From positions 1,240,001 to 1,304,000 of the forward strand of contig OY752140.1 in the NCBI GenBank assembly GCA_963573315.1: a stretch of DNA of 64,000 nt, written 5' to 3'. The notes beneath the pieces were generated by a model. The model was not told the origin of the DNA. It did not search any database and saw nothing but the letters and a program-made list of their open reading frames with translations. This stretch comes from Entomortierella parvispora (Eukaryota; Mortierellomycota; Mortierellomycetes; Mortierellales; Mortierellaceae). The translations under genes were made by a program, and so were the position numbers. Below, piece after piece: positions 33,205-44,091 of this stretch. Numbering within the stretch: the first letter of the stretch is position 1; each line of letters starts with the position of its first letter.

Positions 33205-36200
33205 ATGCCTGTACAACCTATACCACCGAACGCGTCCACGTATGCCAACCTTCGGGTAGCGACGTTGAACGTAAGATCTATTCTCAGCGATGAGAATCGC
33301 CGTGCATTCTTTGCATGGTTAAAAAATCAACCAATTGACATCATTGCGATCCAGGAGACCGCAAACTTTGGGATCTTTAATGACACCGTCAAAGCCAAAT
33401 GGACAAGAGATTGGGGGGAGAGGGGCAAGTCCCTCTTTACCCGATATTGCGGCCTGCTGGTTTGTCATGAAAGATTCTTCCTCACCGACACTGTGGAGCT
33501 TGGAGAAGGCCGTATCCTATCGGCCATCCTCAAAGCGGCAGGACAGGACGAGGATACTCTTAGGATCACAAACTTATATCTTCCAGCCAACGACAGAGAG
33601 CAGCCAATTTTTCTTGCCAGATTGGACGTGGGCAGAATTGCACACCCTCTCACAGTCGTCCTGGGAGACTTCAACAACACAATGCACCCGATGTTAGACA
33701 GAAACCCTCCACGAACAGTAGAACTTCAACAAGAATACCGCTACACTGCACCCTGGCAGAATGTAGTGGACGCCTTGATGACGCCGCTGAACCTGGTGGA
33801 CACTGCCCTCCCTCGGACAAAGAACAAACCATACTATACTCACTACCACGTCAGGACTGTCGCCGTCACCCCCCAGAACATGGCAATCCGTCGCGCCTTT
33901 TTGGAGGCCGCGGATCCGCTAGAGCTGGAGAGGGAGAGGCCAGCGATAGGGGATGGAGCGGAGCTGCTAGCCATGCTAGACAGAGACGATGACCTGGTGG
34001 AGAACCCAGCAACTCCGGGACAGCCCGGAATTATCTTGAACACAAACTCAAGGATTGACTATCTGATGGTGTCGGCTACAATGCTTGGATCAGTCTCGGC
34101 CCAGGAGGTTCGCTCTTGCGACATTTACTGGCCCGACAAAAAATCCAAGCTCGACCATCGACTAGTCTCTGCCACACTTTTTACTACGGACAAACCTCCA
34201 TACTGTGCTTCCGAGGTACTGGATGAGCGTCTGTTGCACGACCCGACCTTTGTGGAAAAGGTGAACTCTCTCTTTGCGGATCTGGCAGAGAAGAGGAGTC
34301 AGCCCGACTCGCCACCCATGTCCACCTGTTGGGACGAGTGCAAGACCAGGATCTTGGAGGAAGGTCTGAAATATGCAAAGAAAAAACGAAGAGATAACAT
34401 GGACAAGCGTCGAAAGTTGACCAGGGATCTCGCGCAAGCGGACGCTACTCTCGACCAGCACCCCAGGAACAAGAAGGCAATTGCAAGGAGGTTGCAATGT
34501 CTTGATGACCTGGGTGAGCTGTCCAAGTACGAACTTCAAAAGGTGGCGCTGATGGCCAAGGTGAAATGGGTGGAGGAAGGAGAGAAGGCCACGCCGTTTT
34601 TTACCATGCTTCTTCACGCACGCCGCAGGAAAGCAACTATCGCAGCTCTTAAAAACAGGGAGGGAGAATCAAAAGAGGACATGGACTCGATTGAATCGAT
34701 CGCCCGCGAGTTTTATTCTGAGCTATACACGTCAGAGCCGACTGACCGGACCGCACAGGAGACGCTCCTGAGTGCAGTCCACACGTCGGTGAACGCCAGA
34801 GATAAGATCGATCTGGATGCGGATCTCACGGAGGGAGAGATTACGTCTGCGATTCAAGCCATGGCGGCTCGATCCTCTCCAGGAACTGACGGGCTCACCT
34901 ACGCATTCTACAAAGCTTTCAAATCCAAGATCACACCGGTCCTCATGGAGATATTTAACGATATCAAGCCAGGATCAGTCGCGTCTATGCCCGAATCGCA
35001 TGGTCGGTCTCTGACTATCTTGCTGTTCAAAAAGGGGGATGCGGAGCAAATAGGGAATTACCGCCCTATTTCCCTCACGCAGTGTGATTACAAGATTTTT
35101 ACAAAGGTCTTGACCAACCGGATGAACCCTGTTGCCGACAAGATCTTGAATGTTCATCAAACGGGATTTATCCCAGAACGACAAGGACACGACAACGTCA
35201 TGTTGCTGGAGTTGCTGGTTCATTACTTTCAAGACGGGAGCAAGGGAGACGCTTCGATCTTGAGTCTGGATCAGCAAAAGGCGTATGATAGGGTGGAATG
35301 GGGATACCTGCATCTGTGCTTGGAGCGCTTTGGATTTGGCCCGAGGCTCAGGCACTGGATCAAGCTTTGTTACACAGAGCTAGAGGCAACCATCCACTTG
35401 GGGTCGCGCAAATCGGATCCGTACCAGATCAAGAGAGGACTTCGCCAAGGTGATCCCCTCGCGCCGATCTTGTTCAATTTTGTACTGGAGCCGTTCCTTT
35501 TACATTACACACGAACCGCCAGGGGGCCCATGGTCCCTGGCATCCGTCCCAAGGTTGCCGCCTTTGCAGATGACACCAATCTGCTGATGGGACCAGGAGA
35601 TGATATCCACGCTCAGAATGCAATCCGGCTCCACGAAGCGGCGTCTGGGGCTCGCATCAACCACGACAAATCCACTCTGATCCCTCTGACCGAGACCGCT
35701 CACACGGTCATCGCTGTCCCAAATGTCAATGCGGTGCCCTTCGGGACCGCATTTGAGCACTTGGGAATCGTGTTGCAGTCAGGTGAACGCGACATGAAGG
35801 GGATTGAGAAGGGAATTCTCGGAAAACTGGAGAACGCAATTGCTGGATGGCGATTGAGAAAGCTGACGTTTGAAGGTCGTGTGACGGTACTGAACACGTA
35901 CTTTTTGTCAAAGCTGTGGTATGTCGCACCATTCTACACCTTTACGGCGTCGTTCTACCAGGAGTTGGACAAGCTGACCCGTCACATTTTGTGGCCAACA
36001 ACAAACGCTCGTGTGAGTCTGAATTGGTACCGCCAGCCCAAGAAATGGGGTGGATACGGACTCTTGCACCCCGAACACCAGATCAAAGCCCTGAAAGCAA
36101 AATGGATGGCACGCCGACTGGAGACCCCGGCCCAGAGATGGGTTCCTCTGTTGGAGACGATTGTCAGAGAGGGGACAGCCAACGGCGGAGGTCAAGCCAT

Positions 36201-37236
36201 TTTTGCTCTAGAAAACCCAACACAGAGAGGGACAAGGCTATTGGGCCTGTCAGACCCCCCTCTCCCAGCCAGCATCCTCGCCAGTGTCCATGCCTTCCAG
36301 GAGCTGGACATCAAAGAGGCCCCGCGCCCAGAGCGAAGAATTGGATATCGCTTCCAACTCTTTGATGGCGAGTGTGCGACCAACGCCTTTGAGGTCAAGA
36401 GGGCTCGTCTGTACCTGGGCAAAGTAGCACGAGAGGCCCAAGTAGGACGACCTCTTCCTAAAGCCAAGAGGGACTGGCCTGCCATCCCAAGCCTGATGAA
36501 CTTTAGATCCATCGAGGTGGACCGGACGGGACCTGGGCCTCATCCCGAAAGGAACTCTATGCCTCCGATCCCGGACGAAGAGTGGAAGGTGTGTTGGGAG
36601 CGCTTCTGGGCGACCGAGCGACGCCCCAACGAGCGCCACTTTCTGTACCAGCTCCATCACAGAGCGGTATGGACCAAGGGATTCAAGTCGACCATAATAC
36701 TCAATCAACCGGTGGAGAACAAGTGGTGCAGGAGGTGCATCGCCCATGACCCACCGATACAAGTCCATGAGAACACAGTCCATGCTTTTCCCGACTGCCC
36801 ACAAGTGTTGGCAGAATGGGATCGAGTCCGCGAGAGGATCGAAACCCTCTGCCAGACAGGACCGCTATCCACAATAGTGTATCACGATATACTCTGTTGG
36901 CCCCGAGTAGTGGACCTGCCACCTCTGGCCATCCACCTGCATTCTACCGTCACTCAAACCATATGGCAAAGCTATTGTGCCCTTGGAGATGGAGAACGAC
37001 AGGCGGATATATACCTGAGAGGAGCAGTTGTATCAGCGTTCAAGACACGAGCCAAGGTAGAACAGGCGCGAGCCATCTACCGTGATCAAGTGGAACACCA
37101 CCAACGAGCTCGAGGCCAATTAGGGCAAGAGCCGTCGACAAAGAACTACGACCAGTTTGTGTCTGTGTGGCACCATCCTCCTCACATCACGGTCTTTCGA
37201 GATCGGCTGGAATGGGGAGAGATGTGGAGCAATTAA
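33205..37236 (+). CDS. LINE ORF2 protein, copy 4
   Basis: 1343 aa, fully open, with all endonuclease and FADD residues. Differences seen from copy 2: SHGQ to SHGR in the linker before the RT palm, HAFHDC to HAFPDC inside the C-terminal zinc finger, and VADL to VVDL near the end. The His to Pro change is at a position that is not one of the expected C-C-H-C ligands, so the finger may still fold, but it is the most suspicious substitution. Confidence 0.94.
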   Translation: MPVQPIPPNASTYANLRVATLNVRSILSDENRRAFFAWLKNQPIDIIAIQETANFGIFNDTVKAKWTRDWGERGKSLFTRYCGLLVCHERFFLTDTVELGEGRILSAILKAAGQDEDTLRITNLYLPANDREQPIFLARLDVGRIAHPLTVVLGDFNNTMHPMLDRNPPRTVELQQEYRYTAPWQNVVDALMTPLNLVDTALPRTKNKPYYTHYHVRTVAVTPQNMAIRRAFLEAADPLELERERPAIGDGAELLAMLDRDDDLVENPATPGQPGIILNTNSRIDYLMVSATMLGSVSAQEVRSCDIYWPDKKSKLDHRLVSATLFTTDKPPYCASEVLDERLLHDPTFVEKVNSLFADLAEKRSQPDSPPMSTCWDECKTRILEEGLKYAKKKRRDNMDKRRKLTRDLAQADATLDQHPRNKKAIARRLQCLDDLGELSKYELQKVALMAKVKWVEEGEKATPFFTMLLHARRRKATIAALKNREGESKEDMDSIESIAREFYSELYTSEPTDRTAQETLLSAVHTSVNARDKIDLDADLTEGEITSAIQAMAARSSPGTDGLTYAFYKAFKSKITPVLMEIFNDIKPGSVASMPESHGRSLTILLFKKGDAEQIGNYRPISLTQCDYKIFTKVLTNRMNPVADKILNVHQTGFIPERQGHDNVMLLELLVHYFQDGSKGDASILSLDQQKAYDRVEWGYLHLCLERFGFGPRLRHWIKLCYTELEATIHLGSRKSDPYQIKRGLRQGDPLAPILFNFVLEPFLLHYTRTARGPMVPGIRPKVAAFADDTNLLMGPGDDIHAQNAIRLHEAASGARINHDKSTLIPLTETAHTVIAVPNVNAVPFGTAFEHLGIVLQSGERDMKGIEKGILGKLENAIAGWRLRKLTFEGRVTVLNTYFLSKLWYVAPFYTFTASFYQELDKLTRHILWPTTNARVSLNWYRQPKKWGGYGLLHPEHQIKALKAKWMARRLETPAQRWVPLLETIVREGTANGGGQAIFALENPTQRGTRLLGLSDPPLPASILASVHAFQELDIKEAPRPERRIGYRFQLFDGECATNAFEVKRARLYLGKVAREAQVGRPLPKAKRDWPAIPSLMNFRSIEVDRTGPGPHPERNSMPPIPDEEWKVCWERFWATERRPNERHFLYQLHHRAVWTKGFKSTIILNQPVENKWCRRCIAHDPPIQVHENTVHAFPDCPQVLAEWDRVRERIETLCQTGPLSTIVYHDILCWPRVVDLPPLAIHLHSTVTQTIWQSYCALGDGERQADIYLRGAVVSAFKTRAKVEQARAIYRDQVEHHQRARGQLGQEPSTKNYDQFVSVWHHPPHITVFRDRLEWGEMWSN

Positions 37237-37861
37237 GTTTGCACCGCACGGTCCCGAACGATAAAAAACAAAATCAGGGACGATCGACTCCTGCAATTGA
37301 CCGCCCCGCCAGAAAAACAGACCCGAAACACGAAAACCAAAAAAACAGAAAACACAAGGTCGAGAACGCGAGCGGGTCTCCTTCTCCGTCAAGACCTCCA
37401 ACAGGCATCGGTTCATCTCTTTACCAACAAGAGATGAGCAGGAACCGACCAAAAAAATAAAATCAGCGGTCGCTGCTTCTCCCCGCCTCTGAGAAGCAGT
37501 GCTCGCGAGTAGGTGGCTCCCTGCCCTACTCAAAGAGCACCCCTGGATCCTTGCAAGATCCAGAAGATCCATGCCAAGGGCTCTGACGCTCCTCTCGGGT
37601 GTCACTTCCTCACTTGTCATGACCAAGGGCCGCCGTTTCCGTCGCCTTTTTCCTAAATAGTCTTCCACCCCTACCTCCCTGGGCCCGATCTGTATGGATC
37701 GTGAAGCCCTTGTTCCCGCTTAGCGCAGGGCGAGCCACTTTTTTTAGAAAAAACAGATAGTTCGGCAGTAGTAACCTTTATCATTACCAGCGAGGGGGAA
37801 CACTTTGGGAAAGCTTCGGCACCCCCCCGCATGGAATAAACCGAAGAGTATCTCTCTCTTC

Positions 37862-37934
37862 GCCCGGCTAGCTCAATCGGTAGAGCGTCAGACTCTTAAT
37901 CTGAAGGCTGTGGGTTCGACCCCCACGTTGGGCG
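37862..37934 (+). tRNA. tRNA-Lys(CTT), intact, end of array 1
   Basis: 73 nt with a full cloverleaf: acceptor GCCCGGC/GTTGGGC (two G-T wobbles), D stem GCTC/GAGC, anticodon stem TCAGA/TCTGA with loop CTCTTAA (anticodon CTT), T stem GTGGG/CCCAC, discriminator G. A box TAGCTCAATCGG and B box GGTTCGACCCC are intact; there is no intron. Downstream CTTTCTTTTGC gives a Pol III terminator. The natural upstream flank has been replaced by LINE 3' UTR, but internal promoters could keep the gene working. Confidence 0.96.
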
Positions 37935-39032
37935 CTTTCTTTTGCTTCTGTTTTGTATCTTCTCGTGGGAAACTTTGTTTTCCTGGCCGTCAGGGTCCAC
38001 TTTTGCTTTGGCCAACCACGAAGAAGTTGCCTTGAATCTTTGAGCTGCTCTTTCCTTTTGCGCCGCCAATGTGTACTGTGCAGTACCGGTACCTCTCTCC
38101 TCTTACTGTGTATGGATGGCATGATCAAATACCCAACAAGAACATCTCATGTTGAAGCCTGAAGGTCTAAAGTGAATAGAACAACTGCAGGGGTGTACTT
38201 TTCTCACTGAACGAGAGATCTGTGCAACGACTAGGTCGGTTGAGGCACTGACGCGCAACTGGACTGAATGCTGCGTTTCCGCCCCAACAATCATACCTCG
38301 GAACGAAAGGACCCTTTCTTTTGTGATACCAAGATCAAGCACGTTATTCGCGTTGTCAGAGTGGGACCATTGCAGAATTGCCGAAGCAGGCCATCTCCCC
38401 AGCAATCGTCACGCTGCACTCTGTGTCGTGTCTACTAGTAGCAACAGCGCCTTCTCAGAGAGACAGGGTTGGCAAGCGAGCAAAGACTACGGGTGGTGAC
38501 TATGCGACTGTCCCCTTCCCGAGAAGGGGGGCATTCCAGGCTAGGCAGAGCAGTAAGAAGGAAGGAAGGAAAGCGTGTTAGGCGCGCAGGGACGCAGAGG
38601 TAGGCACGGAGATCTTCACGTGGAGAGCCGTGGCGGGAAAGGGAGAGGAACAACCTACAAAGCATAAAAAAAAACTCTGTGCGCGGGGATCTCTTTTTTT
38701 TTTTGTATGTGTGTCCATGGTTCTTGTTCTCTTCTCGTTTCTGTGCTCGTCCTGGCTGCTCCTTGCTTCCTTCTTTGCCTTCTCTCCTCTTTCCTTTCCC
38801 TTGCACTCAACCTGCTGCTTCCCCATCAACCTCATTTGCTTGCCCCTCCCATTCCCTCTGCTCATTCGCACATCATCTCTGCCCCGCATCCCTTCTTTCT
38901 TCGCTCCTACAAACAAAAACAAAGACACACGTCGCCCGTTACACTGGCCTACCTTGTCCCGTCCCTTCTCCTTGGCCCTAGATCAGCTCCCTGCCTCCAT
39001 TTCTTTCTTTCCTTCTTTCTTTCTTTCTAGGG
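37935..39032. other. Intergenic region between tRNA-Lys and the hydrolase gene
   Basis: The first 26 bases (CTTTCTTTTGCTTC onward, to 37960) are identical to the downstream flank of the other tRNA-Lys at 47072. Beyond them the two flanks diverge. From about 38690 the sequence becomes very C/T-rich, with TTCTTTC repeats up to a CTAG just before the hydrolase ATG, so a 5' UTR intron acceptor there is possible. No other gene is seen. Confidence 0.5.
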
Positions 39033-41381
39033 ATGATATTTGATCATGTCCTTACGAGAAGCGCTGCACGATCTCTGGGCGTGTTTGCCATCGCCGTCCC
39101 CACAGTCGCGACCGTCTTCTTTGTCTACTTGCTTGTCTACCGTGAGACGCCGCTGGATACCCTTGTAAGCCAATTGCCGCTGTTCCTTCAAATTCTCCAG
39201 TCGAATACCTCGGCATCCACCTTTGCAGCATCTTCAATACCCAAAGCGACTACCACGACCCCCCTCGGGGCCGCACCACACATCAGCATGGCCATGGCAG
39301 CGTCTCCGCTCCGGGCGCAATCCCCCCTAAACTTGTACCCCAACAACAAGCACGGTCTGCATGAATCTGACATCAGCAACTTTGCTCTGCCTCCGCTAAT
39401 CAATGGTTTGCTCAAGGTCGCAGTGCTCTTGAACGGGCACGGCTATCGGATCACGAGTGCCTGGATTCCAGGATATTCGTCTCTAGTGGGTTTATTCCAA
39501 TCCCTTGAACAGACCCTCCTGGGCCCAATATTTTCTCTCCTGGCCACCTATCAGACCCTGAGTTGGATCGTGTCCGCGATGCATCTGTGGATGGCCTCTG
39601 AATTCGTGTTTTATCTGTACTTTTGGAGGCGCCTTTCTCATCTCCAACGCGTCGACAGGGTGACGCAGGGTCCCAAGACCTCTCGGGATCGTAAAGAGCT
39701 CTTCCAACGGTGCATGGAGACGATATCACCAGGAGAGGGAGCCAGAACATGGGTAGAAACCTGGTTCGACACTGGCAGAACAGCTGAACCGCCTAAACTT
39801 GAGCAAGTTGGGCGATCAAACATGATGCAGTGGTAAGTTCTTTTTGTTTGTTGCGCATTCCAATGGTGACGGACCAAGCGCAGTTTGGCAAGAAAAACTT
39901 TTTCCTTTCTTCCTTCATATTTACTTGAATTGCATCATCATTCATGGGATGGATGTGATGTTCCTCCCCCCCCCCTTATTTTTTTTTTTAACATCCGATC
40001 CTGGGAACCTGGGAACTACTGTCTGTCGGTGGGTCGAGAAAGAAGGGCTCTCCGTTATCCAGGACGGCGGCACCTTTTCCTTTTTTGTTGGGACAACCAT
40101 TCACCTCGTAAGACTTGTTGTATTCTTGCCTGTTTAAAATAGGCTTGCTTGGTCTTTCTGGGCTGCTACTCTCGACGAAGTTTTTGAATCGCCATCCGGC
40201 ATGATGGAGCTCAATGCAATGGTCGATACGATCGAACGAACAAAGGACATCAAGTTCGCACAGGGGTTCAATCCAGAGATTGAATGTATCCGCCTTTCCT
40301 TGGACCCCATCGTCGCCTCGTACCGTCCACTGATCCACTATGGCGTAGGTGTCGCCCGCTGTGCCATGACGCTATGACGCATTGTTGATTCTTCATTCCT
40401 CATCCCGCTTCGCCCATATTTTATCTCCAATAGCTGATCTGGTGTATGAACATTATTGCCGGAGTGGTGTTCCGGCTTCTCGGTTTTGTTCGACACGAGA
40501 GCAAGGCAAGCAGTACGTCGAACACGTCCCACTTTGCGAGTAGCTCTGGTGCCTTTGACCCTCGCGTGGACCTGGCTTATTGGTGTCGATCACCTGTCAA
40601 TCCTGACAACGAGGTTCCTCTGGTGTTTATTCATGGGATTGGTATCGGACTCGTGCAGTATCTTCACTGGATCATGGCCCTGACGACCGTGTCTCGACCC
40701 ATTATCTTGATCGAGGTGGCGTATGCCTCCAGCAACTTTTTCCTACGCGAGTGCATGACACCGGACGAGATGCACTGTGCGGTGGAGAGGGTCTTGAGGG
40801 ACCATGGTTACGCCAAGGCAACATTCATGGGTCATTCACTTGGGACGGTCGTTTGTGCCTCCATCTGTCGCGCTAGCCCTGCGTCCTCAAAGAAATCCAT
40901 TGTTTCTGGTCTCATTCTGGTGGATCCTGTATGCTTCCTGACACTGCATTCTATTGCTCGCAATTTCGCTTACAGGACGCCGTCAACAGCCTGTGAGCTG
41001 ATTATGGGCCACTTTGCGGCGCGAGAGATTGGAACATCGTGGTATATCATGCGGCGGTTCTGCTGGCATCAGTGCGTCATGTTCCCAATTGCTTGGAAAC
41101 ATCGAGATAGATCAATGGCCAAGTCTTTTGGTTCCTCCAACAATTCCTTTTTATCCATGAAGGGGCGGCTGTCACCCGTTTTGCCAAAGAAGACGAGGGT
41201 GTTTTTGGCTGAGAAGGATAATCTGTTGGATACGAGATTGATTGCCGAGTACCTTCGGGATCACGTCGGACTAAAGGAAGAAAAAGAAGAATTGATGGTC
41301 ATGAAGGGAATGGAGCATGCCCAGTTCCTGCTGCACCCTGGCTGGTTTTTGAAGCTTCTCAAAGCGGCCCAGCAGTGTTGA
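39033..41381 (+). CDS. Membrane-anchored alpha/beta hydrolase
   Basis: Three exons: 39033-39832, 40143-40344, 40434-41381; 1950 nt, 649 aa. The N-terminus has a hydrophobic segment (LGVFAIAVPTVATVFFVYLL), and a second hydrophobic stretch lies around 39530-39640. The C-terminal half is an alpha/beta hydrolase: PLVFIHGIGIG (oxyanion region), nucleophile elbow MGHSLGTVV (Ser near residue 469), a likely acid in FLAEKDNLLD and a likely catalytic His in GMEHAQFLLHP. All three members of the triad are therefore present. The substrate is unknown; a lipase or esterase at an internal membrane is a reasonable inference. The ATG is directly preceded by a CT-rich tract ending CTAG, so an upstream non-coding exon cannot be excluded. 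Confidence 0.85.
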
Positions 41382-41839
41382 TTGAAGTAGAAGAAGAAAA
41401 AAAAAGGGTCAACCCTAGCGTTTATGTCGTCAAAATAGACCCGCCTGGACTTTGGTAGCAACCCTTTTCGCCTTGTAAAGTAAAACCCTCTTCCCTCCCC
41501 CTCAAATTCACTAATATCTGACAATGTTCAATTGCATGTTCAATTGCATGAATGAAGCTTCGTTTTGCACGCTCTGAAGTCAAAAACAAATGATAAGACG
41601 CCTTGACCCATTTCCCCCCTCGCTCATATCTTTGTCTGTGCGACAGGGAAAGACGAAGCAAAGCGAGACCTTTGACTTGAAAACGAGAACGTGGATCATG
41701 TTCTGCCAGATAGAGCTTAGAGATGAATAATTTTATTCCGATGGATAATTCGCGATTGCGCTATTCCTCCTTTTTTTGCGTGAGAAAAAAAAAGGGAAGC
41801 GCAATAAAGAGAAGAGAAGACAGAAAGTCGTTACAGTGT
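41382..41839. other. Spacer between convergent hydrolase and cipC-like copy 1
   Basis: 458 bp with no gene. A direct duplication TTCAATTGCATG occurs at about 41527 and 41539. The A-rich run just after the hydrolase stop probably belongs to its 3' UTR. Confidence 0.5.
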
Positions 41840-42335
41840 TTAGTTGGCGTATCGCTCGTCATAGAGCTGCTCTGCCTGCTGCTTGGCCTGGTGCTTGGCC
41901 GTCTCGCGGTCGAGGAAGTCAAGTCCCTTGGACTCGAAAAGCTTGTCGGCCTCGGCACCAGCCAAACCAGCAAAGACTTCCTTGGTCAAGTTGTGCTTTT
42001 TGAAAGCAAGTCCAGAGAATAACAAGCAGAGAAAGAAACAAAAAAGGAAGGGTCAATTAACGTACATGCACATTCGAGATAAGAGAGAGAGGGAGGAGGA
42101 GAGAGGAAGTGAAATGGAGCCTTCCTCAGAAAATTGAGTAGGGAGGGAGGAAGTATTGATTCAAGAAGGAGATATGACAAATAGTCCTTACCTTTCCACC
42201 AGGGTGGGATTTCTCGTATGCCTTGGCAGCTTCGAAGGCAGCAGCGCCAGCAATCAACTCGTGGGACCAGGTGGAGTGGTGCTGGGCGTTTTCGCCATAG
42301 ACTTGTTCATGAGCTTGTTCGCCGAAACCAAACAT
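41840..42335 (-). CDS. CipC-like protein (DUF3759 family), copy 1
   Basis: Two exons: 42335-42192 and 41995-41840; 300 nt, 99 aa, the usual size of the family. The protein begins MFGFGEQAHEQVYGENAQ, then HSTWSHELIAGAAAFEAAKA, and after the intron GLAGAEADKLFESKGLDFLD and QLYDERYAN. CipC-like proteins are small, abundant fungal proteins; the founding member was induced by the antibiotic concanamycin in Aspergillus, but the molecular role is unknown. It is the third gene in transcription order of a minus-strand tandem trio and shares its upstream spacer with the middle copy. Confidence 0.9.
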
Positions 42336-43014
42336 TGTTTTGAAATAGATGCTGAGTGTGGGGTGGAAAGACTGGAGAAGGTGGGGAAGGGCAATGGCAG
42401 AGGATTGAGGAAAGAAAGAAAGAAGAGAAGTTGGGAAACAACCACCAGGGATACTATTTGAATGGGTCAAAGAAAACCCCCACTCCTCTTGATAACCTGT
42501 TGAAAATGGACTCTATCAAGTCAAACCTGAACTTGGAGCGATATCGCCATTCGACTCTAACGATGAGCAAACTGGAGAGTCGAAAGACGCGTCCTGGCCT
42601 TCCTACTCTCTGCAGGACTCACGAAGACAGATAGTAGTGAGGAAGAGAGCAATGGCCTCTGCTGCAACGAGGATCAACTCTCTCGCCAAATCTCATGCTT
42701 GCTTTTCGCGTGAGAATTTACGTTTCGACGTTCAGTTACACCCGCCTTGGCCTCCTCCCTCTCTCGGTCAGAAGACGGTGTTGACTGCATTTTTATTCTT
42801 ATCGCTCAAGCGATTGGGACTACTTTTTTTGGTTATATTATAGTACAGGTCCAAAGGAACAAACCCACTCTTGACTGTCTTGAGCGAGGATCTCGAGCTC
42901 TGAACGGTTTTTGTTTTTTGGTCTTGACAGTGTGCTGAGGAAATATAGGTGGATATAAAACAGGAAAGGAGAAGCCTGCCTAAACAAGGAACGCAACGTA
43001 GACATTTCCACTCT
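42336..43014 (-). repeat. Duplicated spacer A (upstream of cipC-like copy 1)
   Basis: This spacer is homologous along most of its length to 43427-44091. Shared blocks include GACTC(T/G)(A/G)TCAAGTC near 42510 and 43570, TCTAACGATGAG near 42555 and 43625, and GGTTTTTGTTTT near 42905 and 43985. With the adjoining gene it forms a tandem unit of about 1.06-1.09 kb. It contains the promoter of copy 1. Confidence 0.8.
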
Positions 43015-43426
43015 TTAGCTGGGGTACCGCTCGTCGTAGACTCTCTATTGGCCTCCTTCTCGTCCTGGTTCTTGGCCGTCTCACGATCAAGGAAACCCAG
43101 ACCTTTGGTCTCCAAGACTCTGTCGGCCTCGACACCAGCCACAGCGACGAGTATGGCGTTCTTAGTCCCGGGGGTACTACATATAAAACAAGGACGGGAA
43201 CAGTTAGTTTTATCTTTTTTTGGAGATGGTCGAGGTGAGGTGAGGAGTGTATTAGAAGAAGAGAGGGATGCTTACCCCATCACTGGAGTCCACCTTCTCG
43301 TATGCCTTGGCGGCCTCGAAGGCTGCAGCGCCAATAATCAACCTTAACTCGTGGGTCCAGGTGGAGTGGTGCTGGGTATTTTTGCCATTGACCCGTTCAT
43401 GACCTTCTTCGTCGTAAACCGAACAT
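43015..43426 (-). pseudogene. CipC-like copy 2, broken by two frameshifts
   Basis: The sequence aligns with copies 1 and 3 but is damaged. After the ATG at 43426 an extra base in GGTTTACGACG shifts the frame and gives a TGA within ten codons. The family frame resumes as YDEEGHERVNGKN, HSTWTHEL and IIGAAAFEAAKAYEK. A 6-bp insertion adds Arg-Leu in the conserved ELIAGAAAF block. Exon 2 reads VAGVEADRVLETKGLGFLDR, then a second frameshift about 25 bases before the ancestral stop (LYDERYPS would be the other frame). Splice sites appear preserved. It is not expected to make a normal protein. Confidence 0.85.
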
Positions 43427-44091
43427 CGACATTGCTTAGAAATAGATGCTGAGTGTGGGTAAGATTGGTAAGGGAAGAAAAAAAGAATAGAAGTTGGGAA
43501 ACAACCGCCAGGGATATCACAATGGGTCAAAGAAAACCCTCACCCCCTTGAAAACCTGTTGGAAATGGACTCGGTCAAGTCAAACCTGAAGTCGGGGCGT
43601 TATCGCCATTCGGCATTCCTCGGCTCTAACGATGAGAACACTGGAGAGTCGAAAAACGCGTCCTTGTCTTCCTCCTCTGTGCATGAACTCTTCCTCTCCC
43701 CCCTGTCTCTGTGGCAGGAGAGCAGGGGTCTGTGCTGCAGCGAGCCAGGATCAACTCTCGTCACCAAAATTTCATGCTTGCTTTCGCGTGAGAATTTACG
43801 TTTCGGCGTGCAATTGTTTCCGTCTTGGCCTCCCCTCTCTCGGTCAAAAAATGGTATTGACTGTATTTTTATTTCTTGTCAAGACCACAATCGCTTGAGC
43901 GATTAAGACTATTTTTTTTGGTTATATACAGGTCCAAAAGCGACGAAACCACTCTTGAGGGAGGGTCTCGAGATCTGAACGAACGGTTTTTGTTTTGGTC
44001 TTGACGGTGGGTGGGGAAATAGAGGTGGATATACACAGGAAAGGAGAAGCCTGGTCCTGAACAAGGAACGCGATGTAGATATTTCCGCACT
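43427..44091 (-). repeat. Duplicated spacer B (upstream of the cipC-like pseudogene)
   Basis: The counterpart of 42336-43014. It lies between copy 3 (upstream in transcription) and the pseudogene. The shared blocks start just before the pseudogene ATG and extend to the stop of copy 3, so the duplication unit was spacer plus gene. Confidence 0.8.

Larger units (their letters stand above)
30640..37861 (+). mobile_element. tRNA-Lys LINE copy 4, full length (7,222 bp), next to the intact tRNA
   Basis: Same structure and exact length as copy 2. Its 3' end touches nucleotide 1 of the complete tRNA-Lys gene at 37862. Under the insertion model it is the youngest member of array 1, because each new insertion should enter the only complete tRNA target. 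Confidence 0.95.

Noticed and set aside
22185-37934. Arrays produced only by unequal crossing-over of a single inserted element
   Set aside because: Not fully excluded, but truncated copy 1 with the standard tRNA junction and a second independent array are better explained by repeated site-specific insertion.
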